Assembly (NCBI RefSeq): GCF_029633865.1 | Contig: NC_079217.1 | Location: forward strand, 32,809,090 to 32,873,089 | Origin: Lampris incognitus | Lineage: Eukaryota; Chordata; Actinopteri; Lampriformes; Lampridae | Reading direction: 5' to 3' | DNA: 64,000 bases | Shown: piece after piece, positions 34,701 through 46,876 of the stretch | How the letters are laid out: every line of letters starts with the position of its first letter | Numbering within the stretch: the stretch's first letter is position 1 | Translations under genes and position numbers: made by a program | The notes under the pieces: model-generated | Seen by the model: only the letters and a program-made list of their open reading frames with translations | Databases searched by the model: none | Told to the model about the DNA's origin: nothing

Positions 34701-37700
34701 CAAGAAAACAAGTTTAATTCGTTTCAAAGATTAACGTGGAAAAAAGACTACTGTGCTCTACTTTTGTCTTTTAGCAGCACGTGCACAGCTTTAGGAATAC
34801 AAACTGATGAAAAGCAATAAAGGGACCTCAACTCACACACACACGTGTGTGTGTGTGTGTGTGTGTATTAACTCAGCAGGCCAACACGTACTACTTGCCA
34901 TGAAAATTAAAATCTTCCCTTCCTGAATTATACAATGTATATTTGTGAAGACAGTGAATCAATGACACAATAAATCCAACTTGAATTACTGACTGCAGCA
35001 CAGCATGCCCGATTACTCCAGATTAAAAAAAAAAAAGAAAAGCTGTATTGTGCACTACCTCACAGATGCAATGGCCTTCAGTAGATTGGAGTGGCAGGTC
35101 AGGGCAGAAGAGGCAACAATGGCATTCTGAGGATCCTCCTCAGGCACAATCTCAAACTAAAGGGAATATGCACAAACAGATGACGCTTTGCAACATGATG
35201 GTACTCTGTGTGTGCGTGCGTGCGTGTGTGTGTGTGTCTGTGTGTGTGTGTGTGTGTGTCCACAGTAGACCTCAGCAAGAACATGTAGCTTATTACCATT
35301 AGAAGTTAATTATAACTGTTGTCATACACATCTCATCAGTTCATTGTTGGAGTTGTCCAAGATAACATGAAATAAAGACTTGTCTGATATTTTATTTGCT
35401 TCTTTTATCAGGTTAATTTCTCTGTTCACCTCCCAAGAAAGGCATTGCTACAAAGACAGACAGACAGATGTGCATGGATGTGTGTTTGAGAGTATGTATA
35501 ATATTATTATTATTATCATTATTATTGTAGTAGAATCTTGCATATACACGTAATGAGTGGATTATGGAGATCTAGTGGACACCAGTGGCACAAAGGCAAG
35601 GAGCGTGTGACGACATCAATATCAAGAACTTGCAATTCCCCTGTGGATATATTTTAATTTATAAATCACATTCCGTGGTCAAAATAAAAACAGAACTGCC
35701 ACACATTGTCAAACAGAAAAGTACAGATTATTATTTTAGAAATACACACACACACACACACACACATTGTTTCACTATCCTTATGAGGACCCCTCATTGA
35801 CTACATTCATCTCCTAGCCCTTAACCCTAACCTTAACCACACACAAACTACATGCCTAACCCTAACCCTTACCCTAACCTTAACCTAACCCTAATTCTAA
35901 CGTTAACCCTAAAACCAAGTCCTAACCCTAAAATAGACCCTTTTACTTGTGAGAACCTATAAAATGTCCACACAAGGTAGGTGGTTTCTGGTTTTTCTAT
36001 CCTAATGAGGATATTTGGTCCCCATAAGGATAGTTAAACATGTACACATGTGTACACACACACACACACACACACACAATGGTGAGCCAAAACATTATGA
36101 CCACCTGCCTAATATGCTGTTGGTCTTCTATGTGCCGCCAAAATAGTGCCGACCCACCAAGGCATGGACTCTACAAGACCGCTGAAGGTGTCCTGGGACA
36201 TCTGGCACCAAAGCATTACCAACAGATCCTTCAATTCCTGTTAGCTGCAAGGTGGAGCCACCGCATACTGGGCTTGTCAGTTCAACACATCCCACAGATG
36301 CTCAATCGGATTGATAGCTGCAGAACTTGGAGACCAAGGCAACACCTTGAACACTTCTTCATGTTCCTCAAATCATTCCCAAACAATGTGTGCCGTGTGG
36401 TAGGGCGGATCATCCTGCTGAATGAGGCCACTGCCATCAGGGAATACCATAGCCATGAAGGGTTGTACCTGGTCTGTAATGATGTTTAGGTAGGTGGCAC
36501 GTGTGAAATTGATGTCCACGTGAATGACCGGACCCAGGGTTTCCCAGTAGAACATTGCCCAGACCATCGTACTCCCTCCACTGGCTTATCTTCTTCCCAC
36601 AGTGCATCCTGGTGCCATCACTTCCCCAGGTAAATGGTGCACACGTACACAGCCATCCATGTGATCTAAAAGAAAACGGGACTCATCGGACCAGGTGACC
36701 TTCTTCCACTGCTCCAAGGTCCAGTTCCGATGCCTATGTGCCCATTGTAGGCACTTTCAACGGTGGACAGGGATCATCATGGGCACTCTCGACTGGTCTG
36801 CTGCTATGCAGCCCCATACATAGCGGGGTGCGATACACTCTGTGTTGTGGCACATTCCTCCTATAACCGTCATTAAAATTTTCTGTGACTTGTGCCGCAG
36901 TAGACTTTATGTCGGTTTGGACCAGGTGGGATATCCTTCATTGCCCTTGCGGATCAATGAGCCTTGGGCACCCAACACCCTGTCACTGGTTTGTGGTTTG
37001 TCCCTCCTCAGACCACTGTCGGAAGGTACTCACCACTGCTGACCCCACAAGCCTTGCCGTTTCAGAGATGCTCTGACCTTGTCATCTGGCTATAACAATT
37101 TGGCCCTTGTTAAAGTTGCTCAGGAATCAGGAACACTTTGTCACTTCATTTCACATACAGAAGTACGTGAAATTAAACAAAATATCGTTTCCCCCAGCCC
37201 ACAGCAGTGCAACACAAAGACATATTTAAAACTACAAGAACACATATATCAAATTACAAAACAAAAAAAAATTACTGTCCGAGAGAATGAACGCCAGGAT
37301 TACTGTTGGAACTGCTGGTTTGCATGGGCTAGCAGTTAGCTTAGCTTGCTTCACTTTCGCATCCTGTCAGACCGCCGTTGGTGTTTCCTCCTTGGGTGAC
37401 GCTACAGGCAGGGCCGTGGTTTCTGGGCCCACCAGACGCAGCAGACCAGACTTCCCCAGCTGATCCAATGCCAGCTCTCCCTGCCAGACACCTCCGACAC
37501 ACCTCCCTGCACGCCACACCATGATACCAAAAACACAGTCAACGCTAGGCGAGGCCACTGCCCTCTGTGTTATCGGAACTGCCGGTCTGCATGGGCTAGC
37601 AGTTAGCGTAGCCTGCCCTGCTTCTGCGTCCTGTTGGACTGTCCTCGGTATTTTCTCTTCGGGGGCACCTCTGGGCAGGGCCGTGATCCATGGGCCCACA

Positions 37701-40700
37701 GGACGCAGCAAACCAAGTTCTCCCAGCCGATCCAGCGCCAGCTCTCCCAGCCATCAAATGAAAATGCGGACAGACATGGACAAAGACAATGCATGGACGG
37801 TACTGGGTGAGGCCACTGCAAACGTAAGTTCGCACCGCTATCTTCCCACACCGGTACTGGGTGAGGCCGTCGTAAACGTGAATTCTCCCCGCCATCGCGC
37901 CACCGCCAATCTTTACTCCTGCCCATTTCCCCTGCATCCAACATGTCAACTATGAGAACTGATTGTTCGCTTACCCTTGTTCGGAGATGATCAACGTTAT
38001 TTGGTTCACCTGTGAGTGGTCATAATATTTTGGCTCCTCAGTGTATATATAAATAAGTGTATCTCTTTTTGTACAGCAGCATTGGTTTAGGGCTGGAATC
38101 ATATGTCTTTCACTGACCGTGGAGGTAGGGGACTGTATATTCTGCCATTCTTTATGAAATAGCAGTTAATACTGTAAATTCTTGCTCTTAATGGAAAGTG
38201 GCATACAGTGCAGTGTATCCATGTAGGAAAGACGGTTTTCTGCAGATTATAACTGACATTTAAACGTGAAGAGATGTATACTGTGTGCTAATGTTTGTTT
38301 ACCTGTGGTCCACTTCCACCATCTTTAATTTGGCAGGTGTACAGACACTGCTGGTCGGAGTTCTTCATACTAGCAAAAACCCGTGTGCTGCAGAAGCCCA
38401 CTGGGTAGATGGCACACTGGTCATGGAACAACATTCTGTCTGTGATGATCTGAACAAAGAACAGTTTGCATTTAGTAATCAGAAACTAAGTTAGGTGTGT
38501 TTATTCACATGAAATGAACAAGTGCATGTGATTTGTCAAACTTAACACAATAACGTGGACGTGATGATAACAAAACCAAATTGTAGTTCAACACAATATA
38601 ACTTCACTAAATGAAGTGGTTACATGAAAACCTAACCAAAACTTAAGGATAGTCCTGATGAATGGCAGTCCAGTGAACTATGAATAGAAAAATACAGCAC
38701 ATAAAAACATGTAAATGTAGGTAAGAAACTTATATTCTTCTCAGTGTTAAAGAAAGCTACCAGTGAATGCTTGGACACTGACCTCTCCCAAGCTGTAGAC
38801 AGTTAGCCCCCCCAGTACGATGGGAAAGACAGGACGCCCAGAGGAATCTAAAGCGATGGGCTGTACTAACTTGCGAGAGCCGTCTGCTAGCTTTCTTTTC
38901 TTTGACATCTTCCTTGGAACTGAAGAAACTATGAGTTGATTAATATTTTAATAAGTCTAAAAAGAAAAGACTTGTAAGCAATACTGAGTTTTTACACTGA
39001 TGCCAGATTGGTAACATTGGTCAAAAACTTTCTCATGGGGAAATTATCTTGTTCATTTGGTCAAGGCATATGAATGTATTATTTTCCAAGACATCTGTGT
39101 AAACACATGAAAAAATAAAGGAAAGTTGACTATAGTCTATAGCGCTCACCATCCTCCTTTCCATTCTCTCTGCCTCGTTCTCTTCTTTCCTTCTTGGGCT
39201 TTTTGTGCAGTCCCTCTTCTCCTGTTGACACCACTGACACTAGGTTATGTCCTCCAGACAGGCTTGAAGCACTTGCAGGCCCCGAGGTTAATGCCGCATG
39301 TGGCGCAGTTGACACAGATGGGTGTGAACTTGTGCTAGAGGTAGGCAATAGCTCTCCTTCTGACAAGGACTGGTACTGCAACAATGACTTCAATAAGAAC
39401 CTGGAAATGAGCATGAATCCATCTGTTGTACCAGTCATTTTCAGACAACAGAATGTGAACAACTATATCATCCAGGATTTTGTAAATATACTGATTAAGA
39501 CAATTAATAAAAGCTATCAGTTAAATGCTATCTATTTTTGCTGCTGTCTTTTACAGCCCATTGATTGAAAATATGTTGTTGTGAACTAGGCATGTCCGTA
39601 GGGGTGCACCAATACAAATACTGGAACTGAATAGAGGGTCGATACCAGGCTAAAATGGAGTATTAATATTGGAGATTTTATTCAACACTAAAATCAGATA
39701 CCAAAAGTCATGGGCGACATGCCATAAGTAAAAATGAAATGGCTTGATTTACTGCATTTCTGGCACATGGAAGCCCATAAATCCTAAATGGCAGGGAAAA
39801 AAATATTCAATCTCAATTACTTTGCCCATTTACCCTAAACTAATTGTCCTAGGTCAGCATTATTCAGCAAAAATAGTGGATCAGACCTCTGTATCAGCAG
39901 TAAAAAAAAAAGGGACATTAATGCATCACTACATGTGAAGCAGTAAATACATCTTTTAGCCATGTACATAGATGGTGTAACATGGTAAAATTCAATTCGT
40001 TGCATAGGCACATTTTTAGAACTAGTTACAAACACAGTAACATGCAAGATAGCTGTATTTCCCCTCACCCACAACTGCCTCAAAAATTAACATAGTAAGC
40101 CATTCCAGTCTGTGGCACATGCTAAATATCAGCCTTGCTGGAAAACCTTTACTCACCTCCGCTCCTCCTTTGCTCTGAGAAACTTCTCCTCCAAGTAGGC
40201 AACTTCATCACAGAGGGCTGCATTCTCCTGTAGGTAAATGAGGATTAAGAAAGTTGAGCTTCATTTTAGAGTAACACTATCAGCTTTTCCTTTAAAAGAA
40301 AAAAAGTTACAGGTTTCAGCCACTTACCAGACTCCTAAGGCATTCTTTATTTGCTCCAACTCTGACTCTGAGTTTGTGGGACTCTACAAACAACTGCAAA
40401 CAACTTTTCTCTCAGAACGTACGCCATACTAATTTTGACTGTGCTGTTCTGTTATAAACTCTAAGCTGCTATGAGAGCTATGAATCCAAGTTGATTGGCT
40501 GATCCATTTAAACTGTGGTTGACATTTTGTAAACTCTTAAAAGGTTGCCTTTTTCTAGTCAATTTTGTAATGCTTTCTACCCTAGCAGCAAATACACATG
40601 ATGCATGGGCTCAATCTCAATTGAAACTTCTGCCAACTTTGAAGGAAATAAAAGTAACTTCAACCAGAGAGATGGAGAAGATAAACTAGAGATGCTACAG

Positions 40701-43700
40701 TGCAACCATAGTGTAGTAATAATTCAAGCCAGCCAGAGTCAAATACTTTTACTACAAGAAACATCCAATCTTCTTCTGGCTATATATACACAATATAAAA
40801 TTTACAACTTTTAGACAGATTTCTCCATTTTGTTGTAATATTATCATTATTAGCTATTTTGTTAATTAGGGGGCATAAGTGGATTTATTTATTTTCAAAT
40901 TGGCTGTTGACTGAACAGGGGTTATGCACATTCAAATTCTACCCTAAGTATCTTGATGCATGCTCAATAATCCAGGTAAGGGAATCAAAGAAAGTTGAAT
41001 CAGTTCATCTGGATACAATGTTTAAAGACAGAGGTCACTTAGATGAGTGATGAAACATATCTGTCAATAAACGTTGTATCCAGATGAACTGATTCAACCT
41101 AATTTGACTTTCAACTCTGAGTGAATTTAGACAATTTTCTTTGACCAAGAAAATACTCACAAATATCATTGCACGTGCTGCTTTGCGAAGCCTGAGGTAC
41201 TTGAGTCGGTATTTTTCATTTTGGTTTTTGCGTGGGCCTCTTTTAATCTTTGCCCTGTGCTCTGAGGAACTGGTGGGAGATGGGAAGGCAGGCAGCGAGG
41301 AAGCTGAGCCAGAGCTTGAGACGGTTGTCTGGGGAGGAGAGGCCAGGAAAGACTGGGTACTAAAAGTCTGTAGGGCTTGCTGCCGTTCTTCATCAGTCTG
41401 TGAGGAGTAGGAGATGGGGGAGAGAGAAAGATCTGTTCCAGTACAATAGCAAGACTTTTAGCTTTGGATGGTTTGCCTTCAAGGTGAGAAATGAAAATGC
41501 AGAATAAAAGGTGGATGGTAAAGTAACTGATGTTTACAATTTAAATGCAGATTAGCGAGACAAAAAATATACACATCAAAATGAGAATAAACTACAGATA
41601 AATAAAAGTTTATCATTCTACAGTTAATGTCCGCTAGTAATGCTATTTATCGCTGCCTGTCTTCCTTTGATTTTAATCTGTAATTTCAGACTCTTAAAAC
41701 TTCCCTTTACATCACATGTAACTCACCAACAGTGCAAAGACTCCGTTTCTGTTTTCAATCCTCTTGAATCTCCTGCTGCCTTTTTGTGTCTGAAAGATAG
41801 TAGGAGACTAAGGCCAAGGCATGGGGCTTGGGCATCTTGACTAGAGCCCTGTAGGCTGGGTTTGAACTACATCCCAGAGCCCATTAAATTTCTATCACAA
41901 TTAGATAGTGTGAACAAGTGCACCTGAACACAAATCCTTCCTTATTCTTATTGAAATGCAAATGTGTCTTTCACTCTTTCAAAAAGGCAAACAAGGTGAG
42001 GAAGCAAGATGAGAAAAGACGGATAAATAAAAGACACAGATAAAAAGAAATGTATAAAATTGACCAACAAAAACATAAAACAATACAGAATGGAATGCAA
42101 TTTACTGTAGTCAGCAGCAGAGGATGCTGACAGACTGTCTCATGCATTCCCTCTTACCTCACGGTACATAACAGCCTCTAGGCTCGACTTTGCACTGCCA
42201 GGTAGAGGGAACAGAGATAAGTAGTTAAAGGTAATTCAGATATTATATTATTCAAATTACTAGTATTCAGCAGCTTAGCACAACACACCAGAAAGGACAA
42301 GAAAACTATTAGCAGCTGAATACCTTAAGTCTTCTGAAACTCATTACTGTTTTAACCATTTTCTCATCAAAAAAGAAAAAAAAAATCCAAACATTTTCGC
42401 ATATTTGAACCATGCTCAACCTATCAACCATGCTTGTTGACATCACTTACTTTCTCACAACTTATCATCATTTAACCTGCTATCCTTGTTGACTCTTGTC
42501 TAAACAAACTTGCATTGTGCAATAGTTCCACTTGATATAAGTCAAACTAGTTAACACCTCAAGTTAGACTGAATTTTTCTATCCTCAAAATCCTGAAAAT
42601 ATGACCTAGTTTCGGGCTTAAATCTATAAAGTTGCTGGCAAAGTAACAAAATTAGTCTCTATGTTAAATGATTTGATTATTTCCAAAACACAAAAGATGC
42701 TCAGAAATACTAGCCAACTGATGCATAATAGTACATTCATAAAACTGCTATACTTGGACTGGATTAGTCCTCTGTCGATGATTCGCTGTTTAATCTCCTT
42801 AATGTGCATTGGACGCCCAGCTTCCTCCAACACAATCTGAAATAGTAAAAATGAGTGGTTGACGAAAATAAAATGCTCTACAGTGGTCGTTAAGATAACA
42901 ATGATGTATTAAAAAAAATAGTAGTTGGAGTACCTGTGCAGCATCAAGCCATGTGAGATTAGGCTTCTCTGCTATATCACTGGGTGGTTCACTGCATATA
43001 AGAAAAGAGTGTCATCACTTAGTACAACAGAAGCATTCTATATACACCCTTTTCATAGCAAATAAAGAAAAATATATACTTGGTCTTTTTCAACAGCACC
43101 CCCTGTACTGACTATGATATATTAGAGCTTATCATTCAATATTATCATTTGTGATATACAATTCTGTTGTCTAAATTAATGATAATATTAATGTATTATC
43201 TAAAATTTCTCACAAAATGAGGTCTGATATTTGAGGGCGAATTATTTGAAAAGTAGTTGCGGTTTGATATACTTTACCAAACAGTTCAATGGGATGAACC
43301 TCAACTGGATCCTTAAAAATGGTATGTTTACATTGGTAGCAAGCATTGTGATAGTAGCATTGTGTGAAGTTCTCTGTAATTATCATGATAATAATAGCCA
43401 CAACAATATACTACATCCCTAAACGATATTGTGCTTCATTTAAAAAACGTGACTTTTATGACAAACTAACACTTGTTATACATAACAGTGTAAGATATTA
43501 GTCCATTGGCTATTTGAAGACGTGGGTTTATTTAAATACAATAACAGATCTCCACTTTGGGATGACTGACCATAAAGCTTGAGCACCAATAACCAGATGA
43601 GCACCTTTTAAGGTTAACATGGCCACATAGCTATATGAAATAAAGTAACCTTTCAAGTGTTTCTGATGTCCCTGACAGAGGTGCGATGCTGTCCAAAGCA

Positions 43701-44105
43701 GGAAAGAGAGAGTAGTTCCCCTGTCCGTCTGCCTCCATCTCAGACTCAAACGTGTTGAGGGACTCCATGGGAGACAGCGAAGTGCCTCTGCCTTGGTTAC
43801 TGCTCGTAGATGGCTAAAATATAAGCGATTATCTCACTTGTCAACCCCCGCAAAACACACGCACGCACGCACGCACGCACACACACGCACACACACACAC
43901 TCAAATCTTAGTTAATTAAAGTCTATACAAACTATTTTTTTCTCCCCACATTGGCTTAAAATCACGTACTAACCAAGATAACATAGATACCTTGCGGCTC
44001 ACAAACACAAACTAAAGTGCATAAGGACCCTACCCCAGTTCTCTCACTTCGTGCTCGGGATTGTTCTTTTCCATGAATCATCGGGGAGCCTTCACTTGGG
44101 TCCAT
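31800..44105 (-). CDS. tbrg1: TBRG1/NIAM with N-terminal HARE-HTH (15 exons)
   Basis: A nuclear growth regulator; the mammalian protein acts with ARF/p53. Coding exons: 44105-44034, 43813-43650, 42991-42934, 42836-42754, 42194-42158, 41789-41727, 41397-41161, 40227-40157, 39400-39150, 38919-38783, 38449-38303, 35156-35059, 33163-33053, 32722-32574, 31888-31800. They join in phase to 1767 nt, 588 aa. Residues about 91-159 (TWLDAAQIVLEEAGRPMHIK ... SSLEAVMYRE ... FKRIENRNGVFALL) match the HARE-HTH winged-helix pattern. The NIAM core begins near 215 (NEKYRLKYLRLRKAARAMIF, ENAALCDEVAYLEEKFLRAK). FYRN covers about 360-425 (PVFPIVLGGLTVYSLGE) and FYRC about 441-530 (FEIVPEEDPQNAIV, GADFFGFSHPTIQNLIQSCP). 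The 411-aa human protein starts just before the NIAM core, so about 200 extra residues are present here. Confidence 0.93.
34181..34363. mobile_element. Short hAT-like MITE
   Basis: Inverted ends are CAGTGGTTTCTTAACTGCAA and CCAGCTGAGAACCACTG. It is 183 bp. I could not confirm an 8-bp duplication. In tbrg1 intron 12. Confidence 0.55.
34835..34867. repeat. (AC)n(GT)n palindromic microsatellite
   Basis: ACACACACAC runs directly into GTGTGTGTGT, so the repeat can fold on itself. In tbrg1 intron 12, just beyond exon 12 (35059). Confidence 0.9.
35206..35260. repeat. (GT)n microsatellite
   Basis: An imperfect TGTG/TGCG tract, just upstream of tbrg1 exon 12 (transcription runs leftward). Confidence 0.9.
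35773..36034. mobile_element. MITE with internal telomere-like CCCTAA motifs
   Basis: Inverted ends CACTATCCTTATGAGGACC and GGTCCCCATAAGGATAGT enclose 35821-35936, a degenerate array of CCTAACCCTAACCCTTACCC-type units. CA microsatellites abut both sides. In tbrg1 intron 11. Confidence 0.65.
36077..38044 (-). mobile_element. Decayed Tc1/mariner relative with DD36E-like spacing, nested insertion
   Basis: Inverted ends are GGTGAGCCAAAACATTATGA (36081) and, at 38040, the complement of GAGGAGCCAAAATATTATGA. On the minus strand, transposase remnants include FYWETLGPVIHVDINFTRAT, LIQQDDPPYHTAHIVWE and NPIEHLWD. I count 36 positions between the second D and the E, matching what is reported as the DD36E Incomer family, but the copy has stops and shifts. 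Order is scrambled by a foreign block at about 37290-37960. In tbrg1 intron 11. Confidence 0.6.
37300..37960. repeat. Nested block with duplicated units
   Basis: Two units of about 200 bp, starting near 37301 and 37567, share GCATGGGCTAGCAGTTAGC, GGCAGGGCCGTG and CCAGCTCTCCC. A shorter pair follows at 37800 and 37855 (GTACTGGGTGAGGCC). It is GC-rich compared with the surrounding intron. Origin not recognised. Confidence 0.6.
40958..41115. mobile_element. Palindromic MITE (family copy 2)
   Basis: Same arms as 22126-22312 (GCATGCTCAATAATCCAGG, TTGAATCAGTTCATCTGGAT and complement), with centre CACTTAGATGAGTGATGAAA. In tbrg1 intron 7, about 45 bp from the end of exon 7 (41161). Confidence 0.75.
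43855..43900. repeat. (CACG/CA)n microsatellite
   Basis: Mixed GCAC and CACA repeats in tbrg1 intron 1, about 40 bp upstream of the exon 2 acceptor (43814-43815). Confidence 0.9.
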
Positions 44106-44823
44106 CGTATTTTTAGTATTATTATTACCATCTGCTATTTATTATTTAGCTTAGGTTACATTTGGGATGTCCAAACGCTAACGCTTACCGAATGGCATGT
44201 AGCTCCGTCGTACATACATTGTGTAGCATATCTTTCGTACTAGCAATCAAATTGTTCTTTTAATATTGCTTCGTTAATATGTGTTAAGAAACTGGTCATT
44301 GTGAAATAAAGCCATTAGACTAAATAATGTGATTTGTACGGCGCAATTCAAACTGCACGAGGACGAAAATATCAACATAACGCACCGATTCCGGATATCC
44401 TTTTAGAGCTCGCTCAGGGCTCTGGGAAATGTATTTTTTTTTGTGAAGGCGACGAACCTGTCTCCTGATTATATATTTATCCGTTTAAAAGAATAAACGG
44501 GTCAGAAGAATATATTAACTTCAAATGCTGCTTAGCTTAAGTTTTGAGTATATGCACCGAAACGTCACAAGCGGTCTGACTTGTAGAAAACATATTTGTG
44601 TTACTCTCACTGGCGAATTGTGCGGAATTACACAGATATTGCTTGCTCGTGTAGAGTATCGGTAAATTTCTCTGGATAAGAGTGGCAGTTAAACTGCTAA
44701 AAGTCAAAATGCGTCTGGCTAACCATGTGCTTTAAAACTGAAATCCGGCAGTTTTCTTCGCGAATAGTTATTTCATCCATCAGGACGATGGAGTCACATA
44801 TAAACTTAGGTTAACGGTACCTT
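44106..44823. promoter_or_regulatory. tbrg1 5' flanking region
   Basis: Upstream of the tbrg1 ATG (44105). No TATA box stands out, and I cannot place the transcription start or any named site. Confidence 0.3.
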
Positions 44824-45110
44824 TACCATAGTTGGACACAGTCTCCATATTGTTGAGATCCTTGACAGGTTCTATGCAGAACGTCAGATCTGGGAGAAAC
44901 ACTTAAACTGAAGGGTTCAGCTGTCTTTTTAAGCCTGTTTTTAAATCGGGAAGATAACTTTTCTTGTATGACCGTAGTTTGTATCTTGCTTTGCAGTCTG
45001 ACATGCGGTTTATGATGGAGGCTTTCAAAGCACACAGAGACCCTCTCTTGGCACAAGTTGACTGTTCTTGCACATGCACTACAGCCTCCTCACAGAGAAA
45101 ATAAAGTCCT
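44824..45110 (+). other. Unassigned coding-like segment
   Basis: The plus strand at 44829-44909 reads VGHSLHIVEILDRFYAERQI then WEKHLN and stop. After a possible AG acceptor near 44999 it reads DMRFMMEAFKAHRDPLLAQV, ending at a stop that overlaps AATAAA (45098). No start exon found and no family recognised. It could be a retroposed fragment or terminal exons of a divergent transcript. Confidence 0.2.
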
Positions 45111-45673
45111 GATAAACAGTGGGTAAAACTTTTATATGTCATACAGCCAAACCTGACAGTAGAAGTTGATAAACAAATAAACACCTGGATTAAATGAATT
45201 CCATAACACCGTAACGCTCAGGGCATGAAGGTATAATGTACTGTAATATTATAAATTACATTGATAGTTCTTATAACAGGGTAATGCTAATTGCATGTTA
45301 TGGCCCACCATAAATCCAGCTAGAAACTGCTCTCACCACGGCTGTTATATTATGCCCAAACGGAATCTGCAGCATCTTTTTCTTTTTGCATTTTCTGTGT
45401 CTATTATTGATTAGTATATGTGGAATTCAAAGGAATGGATATTTTTGCTTGCTGGACGAAGCGTCTACTAACATTCTAATGTTGTTGTTGTTTTGTTTTT
45501 GTTTTTTAGAAAGTCTAGCAACTTAAATTAAGATGGGAGTACCTCAGTATACGCACACACACACGCCCCCCCCCCCACACACACACACACACACCCACAC
45601 ACACTGGAAGGAACACAAAGGAAAGAATCTTTTTGCTTCTTGGGTATATAACAAGCGTTTAGTAGCAGAAAAT
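45111..45673. other. Intergenic with CA/C-rich microsatellite
   Basis: Nothing recognised apart from an imperfect CA/C tract at 45549-45604. Confidence 0.5.
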
Positions 45674-45713
45674 TCATCCATCCATCCATTATCCAAACCG
45701 CTTATCCTGCTCT
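45674..45713. repeat. Dispersed repeat, left part (split by Gypsy insertion)
   Basis: CATCCATCCATTATCCAAAC and GCTTATCCTGCTCT. The repeat continues at 51290 (CTCTCAGGGTCGTGGGGATC), so the Gypsy element landed inside it, duplicating CTCT. Confidence 0.75.
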
Positions 45714-45944
45714 TATAATACCATGGAACAGGGGAAGAAATAAATACAGGACAGCTGCTGGCTCTTCATCAACTGTATTAATCGTATTAATGACCTTCAA
45801 ATTACATGCAGTGCTAACATATCGCTTTCAGTGTGAACATATTTCACCCGATTAAACACTTTCCCACAACATTAGATGTTGTCCTCAACATCATTATCTT
45901 TACCCTTAAGCGCTTAGTTGCAATCAGGTACCCTCAAACCATTA

Positions 45945-46076
45945 CAATCTGGAACTCTTTTGATACATTACATTTTGTTTCAGTCCTTTTTCAGTTACAG
46001 TCTGGAACTCTTTTGTTATATTACATTTTGTTTCAGTCCTTTTTTAGTTACAGCTGGAACTCTTTTAATACATTCA
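45945..46076. repeat. Tandem repeat, three units of about 50 bp
   Basis: Units each carry TCTGGAACTCTTTTG followed by ATTACATTTTGTTTCAGTCC, inside the 3' non-coding part of the Gypsy element. Confidence 0.75.
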
Positions 46077-46876
46077 ATGTTGTCAGAGTTCGCAGAACAC
46101 ATACATATGTGTCCAGTGTCGGAAGAAATGTCAAGACTGTTCACAGTATGCTATTTGAATCAACCACAGTTAACTTTGTATTAAAGTCCTCAACTGTGCA
46201 ATGTTTGTGTGACATCAGTAGCATTCAGCTTTCTTAAAAGTCTATAAGTGTATGTGTATGAGGTGTTCATGTGTGAATGATCAGTAACACTTGGCTTCCT
46301 TCAAAGTCCACGAGTGTAAGGCAATTTGAACAGTCCAAAGTGGAAATAACTTTTCCTGTCTACATCCCATACACATAAATGGGCTGGTTGTAGTATGGCT
46401 GCCCTAGTTGTGTCCATGTTTGAGGCCTTACATAACAGCGCAGTGCAGCAAGATTGTAGCAGGATGGAGTTCCTATTTTGTCATATGTAAGAGTCTTTGG
46501 TGGCCTGCACTGTCTCTGACGTGCTGAGTCCTTGTCTGCCTCTCTCTTTCCTGTTCCACTGAGGGCAATGATGCCTCATCCTCAGTATCAGGTGAGTCAT
46601 CGTCCTGGACATCCTGGATTTCCAGTAAGTCATTATCACTGTTCTCCATCTGAGGTCATTCTGTTGCAGGTTCCGTTGGGTCTGGCTCTGTCACATCATC
46701 GGCCATGACAGGAGTCTCTCTCACTGTTTCTCGTGGTCGAGCTGCGATCTGAGATGGCGTGAAATAGTAATCATCATCATCATTCTCTTCCTCCGAGTCC
46801 TCTGACTTTATCAGCCACTGCAATTTTCCTTTTTGGTTTCACATGTGGGCGCACTTCAGCTTCCAGCAGCAGGTGA

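Noticed and set aside
35821-35936. TAACCC units as a true telomere or chromosome-fusion scar
   Set aside because: They are degenerate, only about 115 bp, and enclosed by the inverted ends of a MITE inside a tbrg1 intron.
37521-37955. Proline/alanine-rich open frame as a host exon
   Set aside because: It lies in a duplicated GC-rich block inside a transposon remnant in a tbrg1 intron, with no family resemblance on either strand.
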